A DNA stretch of 64,000 nt, from NCBI RefSeq assembly GCF_006125015.1, contig NZ_SZZN01000001.1:372001-436000 (forward strand). The letters are read 5' to 3'. The stretch is from Roseovarius arcticus (GTDB lineage: Bacteria > Pseudomonadota > Alphaproteobacteria > Rhodobacterales > Rhodobacteraceae). A program made the position numbers and the translations under genes. This document shows, in pieces, positions 20,689 through 31,565 of the stretch. Within the stretch, counting starts at the first letter, position 1. Every line of letters begins with the position of its first letter. Below the pieces are notes generated by a model that ran no database searches, was not told where the DNA came from, and was given only the letters and a program-made list of their open reading frames with translations.

Positions 20689-20713
20689 TGGCCGCCCCGG
20701 TACGAGGCGGCCA
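20689..20713 (-). terminator. Rho-independent terminator of the APC permease gene
   Basis: TGGCCGCC (20689-20696) pairs with GGCGGCCA (20706-20713). On the minus strand it is followed by TTTTACG. It is about 34 bases past the permease stop and separates that gene from mgsA. Confidence 0.75.
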
Positions 20714-20746
20714 AATTGTCTTATAGCTCTGTTGTAGCGGTAAAAT

Positions 20747-22324
20747 TCACAGCTGGAACACCTGGTTTGAGATGATTACCACAACCACACCAGCGGCCAG
20801 CGTGATGTAGGGCAGCATGCCCGCCTTACGCTGGCTGAGGTCGGTATTGCCGCCCACTGACAGATCTTCGAGCATCTTGGAGGGGAATTTTCCCTTGTCG
20901 GTGATGTAGTGACGATACCAGAACACCGGCAGGATCAGCGCAATCGCGATAATGGCCGAGCGCAGCGTGCCCTCGCCCCAGACGTTCGCGCCAGCGCCCA
21001 GCAACATGGCGTTGACGAAGGCCAGCGTGCCGCCGATCCACAGCAGGATATTTGGTGCCTTCCACGGGCGATGCGCGCCCGCGTTGTCGATCCGGTGCAG
21101 CCAGCCTGAGTGCAGGTTCAGAAAGTTGAACACCAGATAGCAGCAATTCGATACTGCGAGGACAAAGAGGTAGTCCGACATCAAGAGCAGGATCAGGTTG
21201 AAGCCTAGATCCGTCCACATGCCGTTGACCGGCGCGCCATGCTCATTCGTGCCCGACAGATACTTTGGCAGCCAACCATCGACTGACCCCTGATAAAGCG
21301 TGCGGGACGAGCCTGCCATCGACGTCATGATTGCCAGCACGAGGGCCAGAAACAGCATGACCACCATGATCTTGGCGATAATACTACCGCCGCCAACCAT
21401 ACCTGCCATCGCGCCTGCGACAGCCGATCCGTCAACGATGCCCGGCTCCAGCATACCCTCGACGCCGAGAACACCCTGAAAGCTAAGGGGAACCAGCGTA
21501 TAGACCACGACGCAAATCACGCCGGCGGCGATGATTGCGCGCACGGTATCGCGCTGTGGATCTTTGAACTCGCTGGTGTAGCAGATCGCAGTTTCGAACG
21601 CGTAGGCCGACCATGCGGCGATGAACAAACCGCCAAGGAACAGCGTCGTGCCCTCGATATTCCACTCGCCCGAAATTGGCACAAGCGGAAGCAGGTTTTC
21701 GGATAGCACGTCACCGGTTAGCAGCGGGACGATACCCACGATCAGCAGCGGGATCAGAACGGCGAGGCCGATGATCGATTGCAACTTGGCCGCCTGCGAG
21801 ATGCCCTTGTGCTGCGCGATGAACACGCACAGCAGGATCGCCGAGCCGACGATAGATACGGCATTGATACGCAGCGTCAGGCCCGCATTCAGAAAGTCGA
21901 GGTTTACCAGCGTGATCTCCCACGCGTTGATCGCCGATTCGGCGCCAAAGAGGGATGTCAGCACGTAACCTGCGGCCAATCCGCCGCCGATGGCCAGAAC
22001 GGGCGTCCATGCCAGCCAGTTACACCAGACCGACAGGGGCGCGATGATCTTGGAATAGCGCACCCAGGCGGCGGCGCCATAGATCGACGCGCCGCCAGAT
22101 TTGTTGGGGAACAAACCTGCGATTTCGGCATAGACGAACGCCTGAAAGAAGCCGAACGTGACCGATAGCATCCAGATTACCCATGACGGATTGCCGATCG
22201 TCGCGGCGATTCCACCGATGGAAAAAAGCACCAGCGCAGGCACGCCGGATGCCATCCAAAAGGCGTCTTTCCAGCCGATCGCCCTTTGTAGGCTGCCTCC
22301 GCCGCTAGAATTTCCTGTCGTCAT
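20747..22324 (-). CDS. APC-superfamily amino acid/amine permease
   Basis: This 525-residue inner-membrane transporter has about 12-13 hydrophobic segments, an N-terminal GWKDAFWMASGVPALVLF helix and a C-terminal pair of helices. Of the APC groups it best resembles amino acid or glutamate/GABA-type antiporters. It lies between the mgs operon and the dmm operon, so a methylated amine, gamma-glutamylmethylamide or glutamate could be carried, but the sequence does not decide. The ATG at 22324 heads a 261-bp region divergent from dmmD. Confidence 0.85.
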   Translation of the reverse strand: MTTGNSSGGGSLQRAIGWKDAFWMASGVPALVLFSIGGIAATIGNPSWVIWMLSVTFGFFQAFVYAEIAGLFPNKSGGASIYGAAAWVRYSKIIAPLSVWCNWLAWTPVLAIGGGLAAGYVLTSLFGAESAINAWEITLVNLDFLNAGLTLRINAVSIVGSAILLCVFIAQHKGISQAAKLQSIIGLAVLIPLLIVGIVPLLTGDVLSENLLPLVPISGEWNIEGTTLFLGGLFIAAWSAYAFETAICYTSEFKDPQRDTVRAIIAAGVICVVVYTLVPLSFQGVLGVEGMLEPGIVDGSAVAGAMAGMVGGGSIIAKIMVVMLFLALVLAIMTSMAGSSRTLYQGSVDGWLPKYLSGTNEHGAPVNGMWTDLGFNLILLLMSDYLFVLAVSNCCYLVFNFLNLHSGWLHRIDNAGAHRPWKAPNILLWIGGTLAFVNAMLLGAGANVWGEGTLRSAIIAIALILPVFWYRHYITDKGKFPSKMLEDLSVGGNTDLSQRKAGMLPYITLAAGVVVVIISNQVFQL

Positions 22325-22585
22325 CTCTTATCTCTCCTTGCTGTCCCTCCTGCTCTTTTCGCGGCTTTTTGCCTGGCAGGAATATTTTATTAATTTTCGA
22401 TAGGGACGTTTTTGCCGCCTCTTGTCAATCGTGGGCGCAGCAGGCAGGCTGACATACTGGCAGATGCGCTTCATTTTCGTGTACGCCGCCACAGGAAAAA
22501 TTATTGCATGAGAATGTTGCTTTTTGACTGCGGCTCATGCTCAATGCTTTGATGAAATCTGACTCTATGGACAGGGGACCATGAC
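22325..22585. promoter_or_regulatory. Divergent promoter region, permease and dmmDABC
   Basis: 261 bases between two divergent genes, without an open frame of note. A 7-bp inverted repeat GCATGAG / CTCATGC (22506-22512 and 22534-22540) lies about 46-80 bases before dmmD and is a possible operator. No clear -35/-10 pair was fixed. Confidence 0.4.
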
Positions 22586-23734
22586 ATGGCGATTATCTGG
22601 AGACACTCCGCACTTGCACACCGCCACGCGCAAATCGGCGGCGAGCTGGAGGACTGGAACGGCATGGGGACCGCATGGTTCTATGACCGTAGCGAAGCCC
22701 GCGGGCAGGCTGACTATGAGACAGTTCGCACCAAGGCTGGCCTGATGGATGTGTCGGGCCTAAAGAAGGTTCACCTGACCGGACCCGACGCCGCACACGT
22801 CATCGACCGCACCACCACCCGCAACGTAGAGAAGCTGATGCCGGGCCGCGCGGTCTATGCCGCGATGCTGAATGAAGCGGGCATGTTCATCGACGATTGC
22901 GTAATTTACCGCCTGTCGGTCAACTCATGGCTGGTCGTCCACGGTACAGGCGCAGGTATGGAATCGATGACATCCGTAGCGGCGGGCAAAAACGTCGCGA
23001 TTACCTTTGACGACGATCTGCATGACATCTCGCTGCAAGGTCCCGTCGCTGTTGATTTCCTGAACAAGCATGTGCCGGGCATCCGCGATCTGGCTTATTT
23101 CGGTATCATGCAGACCAAGCTTTACGGTTGCCCCGTAATGATCTCGCGCACCGGATATACTGGTGAGCGCGGCTACGAGATATTTTGCCAGAAGAAGCAT
23201 GTCGTGCAACTGTGGGACAACATCCTGCGGGACGGCAAAGAAATGGGCATCGGCCCTGTGCAGTTCAGCACTTTGGACCGCCTGCGCACCGAATCCTACC
23301 TGCTGTTCTTTCCCGGCGACAACTCCGAGACATACCCGCACGAAAACGGCGACCCTGCCGGCGATACGCTGTGGGAGCTGGGACTTGGCTTTGTCGTCTC
23401 GCCCGGCAAGATCGGCTTTATCGGCGCCGAGAACCACTATGCGTTGGAGGGCCGCGAGCGATTCAAGATCTACGGCGTCAAGCTGGAGGGCGAGACACCC
23501 GCCGACGAGGGCGCAGACCTGCTGCAAGATGGCAAGAAGGTCGGGACAGTCACTTATGGTATGATGTCCTACGTCAACAAGCATAACGTTGGCATCGCGC
23601 GTATGCCGGTAGACGCGGCCAAACCCGGCACCAAGCTGACGGTGCGCAATGAGGACGGCACTGAGATCCCTGCCGTCGCAGCCGAGATGCCCTTCTATGA
23701 CAAAGACAAGAAGGTACGCACGGCCAAGGGCTAA
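22586..23734 (+). CDS. dmmD: DmmD, GcvT-like tetrahydrofolate-dependent protein
   Basis: This 382-residue aminomethyltransferase (GcvT) family protein has DVSGLKKVHLTGPDA at the N-terminus and SRTGYTGERGYEIF at the folate-binding core. As the first gene of dmmD-A-B-C it corresponds to the accessory gene that Ruegeria pomeroyi needs for growth on methylated amines but not for dimethylamine monooxygenase activity in E. coli. A likely role is capturing formaldehyde on tetrahydrofolate. It is distinct from tdm, which fuses a similar domain to DUF1989. Confidence 0.82.
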   Translation: MAIIWRHSALAHRHAQIGGELEDWNGMGTAWFYDRSEARGQADYETVRTKAGLMDVSGLKKVHLTGPDAAHVIDRTTTRNVEKLMPGRAVYAAMLNEAGMFIDDCVIYRLSVNSWLVVHGTGAGMESMTSVAAGKNVAITFDDDLHDISLQGPVAVDFLNKHVPGIRDLAYFGIMQTKLYGCPVMISRTGYTGERGYEIFCQKKHVVQLWDNILRDGKEMGIGPVQFSTLDRLRTESYLLFFPGDNSETYPHENGDPAGDTLWELGLGFVVSPGKIGFIGAENHYALEGRERFKIYGVKLEGETPADEGADLLQDGKKVGTVTYGMMSYVNKHNVGIARMPVDAAKPGTKLTVRNEDGTEIPAVAAEMPFYDKDKKVRTAKG

Positions 23735-23813
23735 GCCACATGATAACCTGCGGCGGGGGAAGGTCCTGCCGCAGGACATGATACAGGCCGACAAGAAAGA
23801 GGTACTGGCGCAT

Positions 23814-24410
23814 ATGTCGAAGTTTGAATTCCCCCCCTCGATCAAAAGCCGCCCCGTCTGGGGCCGCCTTGAGGCGCGTGCGGGCAAGCATCATCTGATG
23901 ATCGCCGACGCGGAGGGTGCAGACGCTATTGTGGACATTGCCACGCCCGAGTTGATGGCCATGAGCCACATCATCTACATCCCTAACGGCGCAGATTATG
24001 CGGGCAAGCTGCGCGATCTGAAACCGGCGCAGTTTTATGAGGGACCGAGCTATTCTGCGTCATTGCAGCGTATTCGCCGCGTTCTGCAGGACGCGCATAT
24101 GGGGCTGCAAGTCTATCTGACCGGCACCGAAGGGCTGATGGGGCAGGCGATGCAGGAAGCTGTCAGCGCAGGCATTCCGCACACTGCTATCCAGACCGAA
24201 CATCGCGGATCGACGGCTCGCCGCATGCAATGCGTGCATTGCAAGGGCATCACCGAGAATGTCGAGGTTGATCCTTTTGTTTGCTCCCATTGCGGGCTGA
24301 ACCTGTTTGTCCGCGATCACTATTCGCGCCGGTTGGCCGCCTATCAGGGCGTCTGCGTCGATGCCGAGGATCCGGGCAATGTGCCCGCGCAGAAGAGGAT
24401 TTACGAATGA
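23814..24410 (+). CDS. dmmA: Dimethylamine monooxygenase subunit DmmA
   Basis: This 198-residue protein ends in a four-cysteine zinc/rubredoxin-like knuckle (CVHCKGITENVE, then CSHCGLNLFVRDHYSRR), as in the DmmA-like family. The start at 23814 (MSKFEFPPSIKSRP) is favoured by an AAGAAAGAGG site upstream; the open frame extends back into dmmD. Together with DmmB and DmmC it forms the enzyme that oxidatively demethylates dimethylamine to methylamine and formaldehyde. The stop overlaps the dmmB ATG (ATGA). Confidence 0.85.
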   Translation: MSKFEFPPSIKSRPVWGRLEARAGKHHLMIADAEGADAIVDIATPELMAMSHIIYIPNGADYAGKLRDLKPAQFYEGPSYSASLQRIRRVLQDAHMGLQVYLTGTEGLMGQAMQEAVSAGIPHTAIQTEHRGSTARRMQCVHCKGITENVEVDPFVCSHCGLNLFVRDHYSRRLAAYQGVCVDAEDPGNVPAQKRIYE

Positions 24411-25369
24411 GCGGGGCCACCAAGATAAAGGTTCGCGTGACTGAAATCGTCCCGCTGAACGATCTGGTCACGCGGTTCAAGTTTGAGCCGCTGGACGGCA
24501 GTCTGCTCCCGACATTTTCGGGGGGCGCGCACACGGTCGTCGAGATGAAGGATGGCGAGCGCACCCGCCTGAACCCCTATTCGCTGATGTCCGATCCAAG
24601 CGACCGCGATGCCTACACCATCTCTGTGCGCCGCGACGACGAGGGGCGGGGTGGATCGTTGTTCCTGCACAAGAACGTCAAGGTTGGCGACGAGATGGTC
24701 CTGTCGAACCCGGTCAATCTGTTCAGCCTCGACCTGCGCGCAAAAAAGCACCTGATGATCGCGGGCGGTATCGGCATCACGCCGTTCATGGCGCAGATAA
24801 AACAGCTGGATCGCAACCATGGCAATTGGGAGCTGCACTATTCCGCGCGCAGCGAAGATCTGGCCAGCTATGCACGAGAGCTCACGTCCGAGCATCCGAA
24901 TGACGTGCATGTCTACTATAATGACAAAGATCAAGTTATTGATCTGGAGCATCTGTTGGACGGTCAGCCACTGGGCACGCATATCTACATTTGCGGGCCG
25001 AAGGGAATGATCGACTGGGTGCGCGGCACCGCCAAGGAGCTTGGCTGGCCCCGCGAGGCCGTGCATTTTGAGGAATTCCTAGCGCCCAAGCCCGGCAAGC
25101 CGTTCGAGGTGAAGCTGGCCGTGTCAAACAAGGTGATCGAGGTCAGCGAGCACGAAAGCCTGCTGGAGGCGATCGAGCGGGCAGGTGTCGACGCGCCCTA
25201 CCTCTGCCGCGGCGGCGCCTGCGGGCAATGCGAGACGAATGTACTGGAATGCGATGGCAAGATTGAGCATCGCGATCACTGGCTAGAGCCCGACGAGCAC
25301 GCTTCAAACGAGAAAATCATGCCGTGCGTTAGCCGCTTTACCGGCAAGACGCTGGTGCTGGACCGCTGA
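24407..25369 (+). CDS. dmmB: Dimethylamine monooxygenase reductase DmmB (ferredoxin-NADP type)
   Basis: This 320-residue phthalate-dioxygenase-reductase-type flavoprotein has an FMN-binding barrel with RLNPYSLMSDPSD, a nucleotide-binding GGIGITPFMAQ, ICGPKGM, and a C-terminal plant-type [2Fe-2S] domain with CRGGACGQC and a fourth Cys in MPCVSR. It would deliver NAD(P)H electrons to the haem protein DmmC. The ATG is inside the dmmA stop, so translation is coupled. Confidence 0.9.
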   Translation: MSGATKIKVRVTEIVPLNDLVTRFKFEPLDGSLLPTFSGGAHTVVEMKDGERTRLNPYSLMSDPSDRDAYTISVRRDDEGRGGSLFLHKNVKVGDEMVLSNPVNLFSLDLRAKKHLMIAGGIGITPFMAQIKQLDRNHGNWELHYSARSEDLASYARELTSEHPNDVHVYYNDKDQVIDLEHLLDGQPLGTHIYICGPKGMIDWVRGTAKELGWPREAVHFEEFLAPKPGKPFEVKLAVSNKVIEVSEHESLLEAIERAGVDAPYLCRGGACGQCETNVLECDGKIEHRDHWLEPDEHASNEKIMPCVSRFTGKTLVLDR

Positions 25370-25433
25370 TACTCAGGCCTCGGTTTGAATGGTCGAAGAG
25401 CCATTGACGCACGGGGTGTTAGGGAGAGACGAA

Positions 25434-26501
25434 ATGACAATCCAATTCAACGAAGAGACGTTCCGTGACGACTACTCGTTCCATAACTCCGCATGGGCGA
25501 TCAAACGGTTCCCATTCCCGTTCGACAAAGACGACTACATGTATTCCGTCAACATGGAGCCGCATGCAGGCGGCCGCGAGGGATCAATTTTCGACAACCG
25601 CTTTGATGTGGACGAGCACTACGTCAGCGAGATGCGCGACCGCGCGCTGGTTCTGGCGGCCGATCCGCTGCGCTGCCAGTCGCTGCCGCACATGACGCTG
25701 GCGGGCTGGGACCTGCTGGAGCTGATCATGGTGTCCAAGTCCGAGGATTACCCGGACATGTTTCAGTTGCATCGCGACGGCGACAAATGGCGCTGGATCA
25801 ACAAGCCTCTGGGGATCGACGACAGTTTTACCTTCCTTGACGAGACGACGCTGCCCTACGGCCCGATGGAGTACATTACCCGGCAGACCCAAGGCGATTT
25901 TGCCCTGCTGGACCAGCGCGACGACAACCTCTGGATGGACGCCGGTATGATCACCACCCAAGCGGACTGGAGCTTGGATTTCGATATGGGCATGAACTTC
26001 TTTGAGTGGCACGCGCCCGTGCCATTGGCGCATGAGAAGGGGATATTCGTGCGGGCGTTGAAATTCCTGCTGAATATTCAGCAAGGCAGCCCGGTACGGC
26101 GCCTGAACTGGACCATGACGGTCAATCCGCTACTGGATACCAGCCCCGAGAATTATCACAAATGGGGCGTGCAAAAGACGACGCTAACGCCCGAGAATTT
26201 GGGGTCCAAGCAGCATCTGCGCGTCGAGTTGCAGACATTTTTCCGCCTGCCGCGATCCAACGCTATGGTGTTCCCGATCCGGTGTTATCTGTGCGCGTTT
26301 CAGGATTTGATGAGCGTGCCGAAATGGGGCCGCCGCCTGCACCGCGTCATCCGCGACCTGCCGGACGAGCTGGCCGAGTACAAGGGCTTTGCCGCGAACC
26401 GGCCTATGATGCTGGATTACTTGGCGAAATTCGACGACGGATTGCCGACATCGCCGGGGATATGGCCTGACATCGAGACTGAGCCAGCGTTACAGTCGTA
26501 G
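25434..26501 (+). CDS. dmmC: Dimethylamine monooxygenase haem subunit DmmC (DUF3445)
   Basis: This 355-residue protein belongs to the DUF3445 / haem-dependent oxidative N-demethylase family. Recognisable parts are SLPHMTLAGWDLLELIMVSK, the HEKGIFVRALKFLLNIQ region and RVELQTFFRLPRSNAMVFPIRCYL near the C-terminus. In the family this subunit carries haem b and performs O2-dependent N-demethylation. The ATG at 25434 follows AGGGAGAG. The gene closes the dmmDABC operon and runs convergently into the XRE-cupin gene with a 9-bp gap. Confidence 0.87.
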   Translation: MTIQFNEETFRDDYSFHNSAWAIKRFPFPFDKDDYMYSVNMEPHAGGREGSIFDNRFDVDEHYVSEMRDRALVLAADPLRCQSLPHMTLAGWDLLELIMVSKSEDYPDMFQLHRDGDKWRWINKPLGIDDSFTFLDETTLPYGPMEYITRQTQGDFALLDQRDDNLWMDAGMITTQADWSLDFDMGMNFFEWHAPVPLAHEKGIFVRALKFLLNIQQGSPVRRLNWTMTVNPLLDTSPENYHKWGVQKTTLTPENLGSKQHLRVELQTFFRLPRSNAMVFPIRCYLCAFQDLMSVPKWGRRLHRVIRDLPDELAEYKGFAANRPMMLDYLAKFDDGLPTSPGIWPDIETEPALQS

Positions 26502-26510
26502 CCGGCGATT

Positions 26511-27167
26511 TTAGGCGTTCTGCGGATAGCAGATGATCGACAGATACCGGCACGGCAGGGTTACCAGCCGCTCTGGCCCGTGCGGTGCGTCGGCGTCGAA
26601 AAATAGCGTATCGCCCGGCAGCAACGAAACAACTTCGTCGCCATGGCGATAATCGACGGCGCCTTCCAACATATAGATCGTCTCGATCCCGCCATGCTGA
26701 AAGGTGGGAAACACGTCGGATTCGGTGCTGAGCGTGATCAAATACGGCTCTACGATCACGCCCGACCCGTTTGATCCAATATGGCCCAACAGATTGTACT
26801 GGTGCCCCGCGCGCGTGCCCGCACGCTCCAGTTCCATGCCTTTGCCGCTTTTGGTGTGCACGAATTCGCGGTTTTCCTCGAACCGACGGAAAAAGCCGGT
26901 GATCGGCACGCGCAGTGCGTTGGCCAGCGTCTGCAGCGTTGTTAGCGAGGGCGAGGTGTTGCCGTTTTCGATCTTGGACAGCATCCCGATGCTGAGGCCG
27001 GTCTTGGCCGAAAGCTCGGCTACAGTGATCTCTTGCTTGCGGCGATGGGCGCGCAATTCGCGACCGATGGCGATTTCCAGCACATTCTCGCGATCCTCGC
27101 GCGGCGCGCGGTGCGGATCTTGGGTCAGCCTAACAGCCTCGCTCTGGTCTATCTTTTGAATTGTCAT
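26511..27167 (-). CDS. XRE-family regulator with C-terminal cupin domain
   Basis: This 218-residue protein has an N-terminal XRE helix-turn-helix (KQEITVAELSAKTGLSIGML, then SKIENGNTSPSL) and a C-terminal cupin sensor (VFPTFQHGGIETIYMLEG...LLPGDTLFFDADAPHG). Regulators of this layout often sense small amines or amino acids. The ATG at 27167 begins MTIQKIDQSE; upstream frame extension has no ribosome-binding site. It is divergent from tmoXWV, and a 10-bp-arm palindrome lies between them, so control of the transporter, of dmm genes, or of itself is likely. Confidence 0.88.
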   Translation of the reverse strand: MTIQKIDQSEAVRLTQDPHRAPREDRENVLEIAIGRELRAHRRKQEITVAELSAKTGLSIGMLSKIENGNTSPSLTTLQTLANALRVPITGFFRRFEENREFVHTKSGKGMELERAGTRAGHQYNLLGHIGSNGSGVIVEPYLITLSTESDVFPTFQHGGIETIYMLEGAVDYRHGDEVVSLLPGDTLFFDADAPHGPERLVTLPCRYLSIICYPQNA

Positions 27168-28466
<1,299 letters not shown>

Positions 28467-28494
28467 TCCACGCCTCGAACTGACCTTTTTCTCA

Positions 28495-28523
28495 GGCCCC
28501 GCCCGACTTGATCGGACGGGGCC
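28495..28523 (+). other. Strong hairpin between tmoX and tmoW
   Basis: GGCCCCGCCCGA (28495-28506) and TCGGACGGGGCC (28512-28523) form a 12-position stem with one mismatch and a 5-base loop, without a following T-run. Such intercistronic stems commonly protect the binding-protein mRNA or attenuate downstream transcription in ABC operons; that role is inferred. Confidence 0.7.
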
Positions 28524-28544
28524 GTCTTGCCCTCAGGATGGACT

Positions 28545-29564
28545 ATGACTCAGCAAACGCCAGTGATCTCTTGCAAAAATGTGTGGAAGCTATTCGGCCA
28601 CGATCCCAAGACTTACCTTGCCACCATGCCTGCCGGGCGCGGTTACGAGGAAATCCGCGCGGATGGCTATATTGCCGGCGTCAAAGATGTCAGCATTGAT
28701 GTGCATCGCGGCGAAATGCTGGTGATAATGGGGCTGTCGGGGTCTGGTAAATCGACCTTGGTGCGTTGCTTCTCGCGGTTGCATGACATCACTGGCGGCA
28801 CGATCACCGTCGAGGGGCAGGACGTCATGTCGCTGTCCGAGAAAGAGCTGATTGAGCTGCGCCGGTCCAAGATGGGCATGGTGTTTCAGTCGTTTGGCCT
28901 GCTGCCGCACCGCACCGTGCTGGAAAACGTCGCCTTTCCGCTGGAAATGCGCGGGCAGGACCGCCACCAGCGGCGCGAGCGCGCGATGGAGGTCATCAAG
29001 CTGGTTGGGCTGGAGGGCCGCGAGGATTATTTCCCGCGCGAGTTATCTGGCGGCCAACAACAACGCGTCGGCATCGCGCGGAGCCTCGCAATCGAGCCGG
29101 ATATCTGGTTTCTGGACGAGCCATTTGGTGCGTTGGACCCTCTGATCCGGCGCGAGATGCAGGACGAATTTCTGCGCCTTCAGGAGATGCTGTCTAAAAC
29201 GATCGTTTTTATCACCCATGACTTTGACGAGGCGCTCCGCCTCGCTGACCGCATAGCGATCATGAAGGATGGCGCCGTGCAGCAGTGCGACACCCCCGAT
29301 CAGATCGTTCTGCACCCCGCCACCGAATATGTGCGCAAGTTCACCGAAGATATCGACAAATCCCGCGTTGTTCATGCCAGCGTTCTGGCCAAACCGGATA
29401 TCACCGGAACGGGCGAGCCTGTTGATGCCGACAGGACCGTACACAAGATGGCGCAACTGCTGGTGCAGGACACGCGCGAGGCGATCCCGGTGACGCGCGA
29501 AGGCAAGGTGATCGGTGCGTTCCGCCGCACTGACGCGCTGGGAATCCTCGTGGGGTCAAACTGA
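28545..29564 (+). CDS. tmoW: TMAO ABC transporter ATP-binding protein TmoW
   Basis: This 339-residue ProV/OpuAA-type ATPase has Walker A GLSGSGKST, the signature LSGGQQQRVGIARSL, Walker B DIWFLDEPFGALD, and the switch His in FITHDFDEAL. The C-terminal part has a CBS-like regulatory extension (VHKMAQLLVQDTREAIPVTR). The ATG at 28545 (MTQQTPVISC) is preferred to a start 18 bases upstream. The stop and the tmoV start share bases (TGATG). Confidence 0.93.
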   Translation: MTQQTPVISCKNVWKLFGHDPKTYLATMPAGRGYEEIRADGYIAGVKDVSIDVHRGEMLVIMGLSGSGKSTLVRCFSRLHDITGGTITVEGQDVMSLSEKELIELRRSKMGMVFQSFGLLPHRTVLENVAFPLEMRGQDRHQRRERAMEVIKLVGLEGREDYFPRELSGGQQQRVGIARSLAIEPDIWFLDEPFGALDPLIRREMQDEFLRLQEMLSKTIVFITHDFDEALRLADRIAIMKDGAVQQCDTPDQIVLHPATEYVRKFTEDIDKSRVVHASVLAKPDITGTGEPVDADRTVHKMAQLLVQDTREAIPVTREGKVIGAFRRTDALGILVGSN

Positions 29565-31540
29565 TGGTAGCGGTCACCACCGATGCAGGCACAGAGCGCA
29601 CGTTCACGCGCCCGCGCACCGCGCTGCTGCTGGTCGGGGCGGCTATCCTTTTGATGATAATGCAATATTCCGGCCTGTTACCTTCGGTGCTGCACCGCTT
29701 GCCTGAGGCGTGGATACCGCCATTTGCCACGTGGCTGGATGCGGTATTCAATTTCGTCAAGGACGATCTTGGCCTTTTGGCATTCACCAGGTTCCTGACA
29801 TCGGGGCTGGAATGGGTGCTGGACATTACAGCCAACCTCTTCTTTGGGCAGCGCCGCTGGCCGTTCCTCGGGCCGATCCCATGGACTGCTATCGCCGCCG
29901 TCGCCGCTGTTGTCGGCTACTACCTTGGCGGCTGGCGCATGGCGCTGTTAGGCGGGGGCGTGTTTGTCTGGACCGCCCTGATAGGCCAGTGGACAATCGC
30001 AATGCAGACCGCCTCGGTGCTGGTCGTTGCGGCGCCACTGGCGTTCATCATCGGACTGACGCTAGGCATCGCCGCATGGAGATACGCGTGGGTCGACCGG
30101 GTGATAAAGCCCGTGCTGTCGGTGCTGCAAACGTTGCCATTTTTCACCTACCTGTTGCCAGCCGTCATCTTCTTCAAGGTCGGGCCGACGGCCGGCGCGG
30201 TTGCCACCACGATCTATGCCATACCGCCGATGGTCCTGATGACGACGCTTGGCCTGCAAAAGGTGCCCGAAGAGGTGGTTGAGGCCGGTCACATGAGTGG
30301 CTGCAGCCGCTGGCAGTTGCTACGCCATGTCTATCTGCCGTCCGCCCGGACCGAGATACTGGTGGGCGTTAACCAAGTCATCATGCTGAGCCTCGCCATG
30401 GTCGTTCTGACCGCATTCATTGGAATGCCCGGCCTTGGCGCAAAACTGCTCGCGATGATGGGCAGTTTCAAGCTGGGACGCTCGTTCGAGATCGGCGTAA
30501 CCATCGTACTTATCGCCATCATGCTGGACCGCATGTCCAAGGCTTGGGCTATCAAGCAGCCCGAACATTTCGAGCGTGGCACCCCGTGGTGGAAGCGGCA
30601 CATTCTGCTGTTGGTCGGACTGGCCGCATTCGTTTTCTTCTGCATCCTGGGCCAGTTCGTTGAGGTCGCGACCGATATCGGGCGAAAGCAGAACTTTAGC
30701 AAAGGCAGTGAAATTGACGATCTGATGAAGGGTTTTCTGGCGCTGGACTGGGTTAACGCGATCACCAGCAGCATCCGGTATTTCCTGAACGTCAAAGTGC
30801 TGATCCCGTTCCGCAACTTCTTGCTAAGTATCCCCACGCCTGCACTGATCCTTTTCGTCTCGGCCTTCGCTTTGTGGCTAGGCGGGCGGCGTCAGGCACT
30901 TCTGGCGGCTCTCTTTTTCAGCCTCGTCGCGCTGTCGGGTTGGTGGGATCGTTCGGTCATCACGCTCTATTCGGTGATCTCGGCGGTGGCGGTGGCGATG
31001 CTCTTTGGTCTGCCGCTGGGCATCATCGCGGCGCGCAGCGACAAGTGGTCCACACGCGTTTTGCTGGCCTGCGATACGGCGCAAACCTTTCCCAGCTTCA
31101 TCTATTTGATCCCGGCAATCATGCTGTTTGGTATCACCGACGTCGCGGTGATCTTCTCGATACTGATCTTTGCGATGGTGCCGCTGACGCGCTACACCAT
31201 CGAGGGGCTCCGCACTGTCCCGCTAGAGATGCTTGAGGCCGCCGATATGTCGGGCGCGACGCGTATGCAAAAGCTGTGGAAGGTGCAGCTGCCGCTGGCG
31301 CTTCCGACGATGGCCGTAGGCTTTAATCAGGCGATCATGTTCGCGTTCTTCATGGTCATTATTGCGGCCTTTATTGGCACGCAGGATCTGGGGCAGGAGC
31401 TGCAGCGCACGCTCGCAGGCACTGACATGGGCAAGAACTTCGTCCTTGGTATTTGCGTCTCTCTAATGGCGCTGACTTTCGATTTGACGATCCTGAAATG
31501 GGCGAACGATCAGAAACGGGCGCTCGGGCTGGGTGAGTAA
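29564..31540 (+). CDS. tmoV: TMAO ABC transporter permease TmoV (tandem fused)
   Basis: This 658-residue permease is about twice the usual ProW length and contains two binding-protein-dependent transport domains in tandem. Each has an EAA-type loop: VVEAGHMSGCSRWQLLRHVYLPSA in the first (split at residues 240-263) and LEAADMSGATRMQKLWKVQLPLA in the second half. This duplicated form fits a transporter whose two membrane subunits are fused in one chain. Translational coupling to tmoW is implied by the TGATG overlap. Confidence 0.92.
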   Translation: MVAVTTDAGTERTFTRPRTALLLVGAAILLMIMQYSGLLPSVLHRLPEAWIPPFATWLDAVFNFVKDDLGLLAFTRFLTSGLEWVLDITANLFFGQRRWPFLGPIPWTAIAAVAAVVGYYLGGWRMALLGGGVFVWTALIGQWTIAMQTASVLVVAAPLAFIIGLTLGIAAWRYAWVDRVIKPVLSVLQTLPFFTYLLPAVIFFKVGPTAGAVATTIYAIPPMVLMTTLGLQKVPEEVVEAGHMSGCSRWQLLRHVYLPSARTEILVGVNQVIMLSLAMVVLTAFIGMPGLGAKLLAMMGSFKLGRSFEIGVTIVLIAIMLDRMSKAWAIKQPEHFERGTPWWKRHILLLVGLAAFVFFCILGQFVEVATDIGRKQNFSKGSEIDDLMKGFLALDWVNAITSSIRYFLNVKVLIPFRNFLLSIPTPALILFVSAFALWLGGRRQALLAALFFSLVALSGWWDRSVITLYSVISAVAVAMLFGLPLGIIAARSDKWSTRVLLACDTAQTFPSFIYLIPAIMLFGITDVAVIFSILIFAMVPLTRYTIEGLRTVPLEMLEAADMSGATRMQKLWKVQLPLALPTMAVGFNQAIMFAFFMVIIAAFIGTQDLGQELQRTLAGTDMGKNFVLGICVSLMALTFDLTILKWANDQKRALGLGE

Positions 31541-31565
31541 GCTCATTTCCGTCTGAAAATGCGCC

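Noticed and set aside
22925..23887. 320-codon minus-strand frame across dmmD/dmmA
   Set aside because: It overlaps two well-supported genes and has the low-information composition of a shadow frame.
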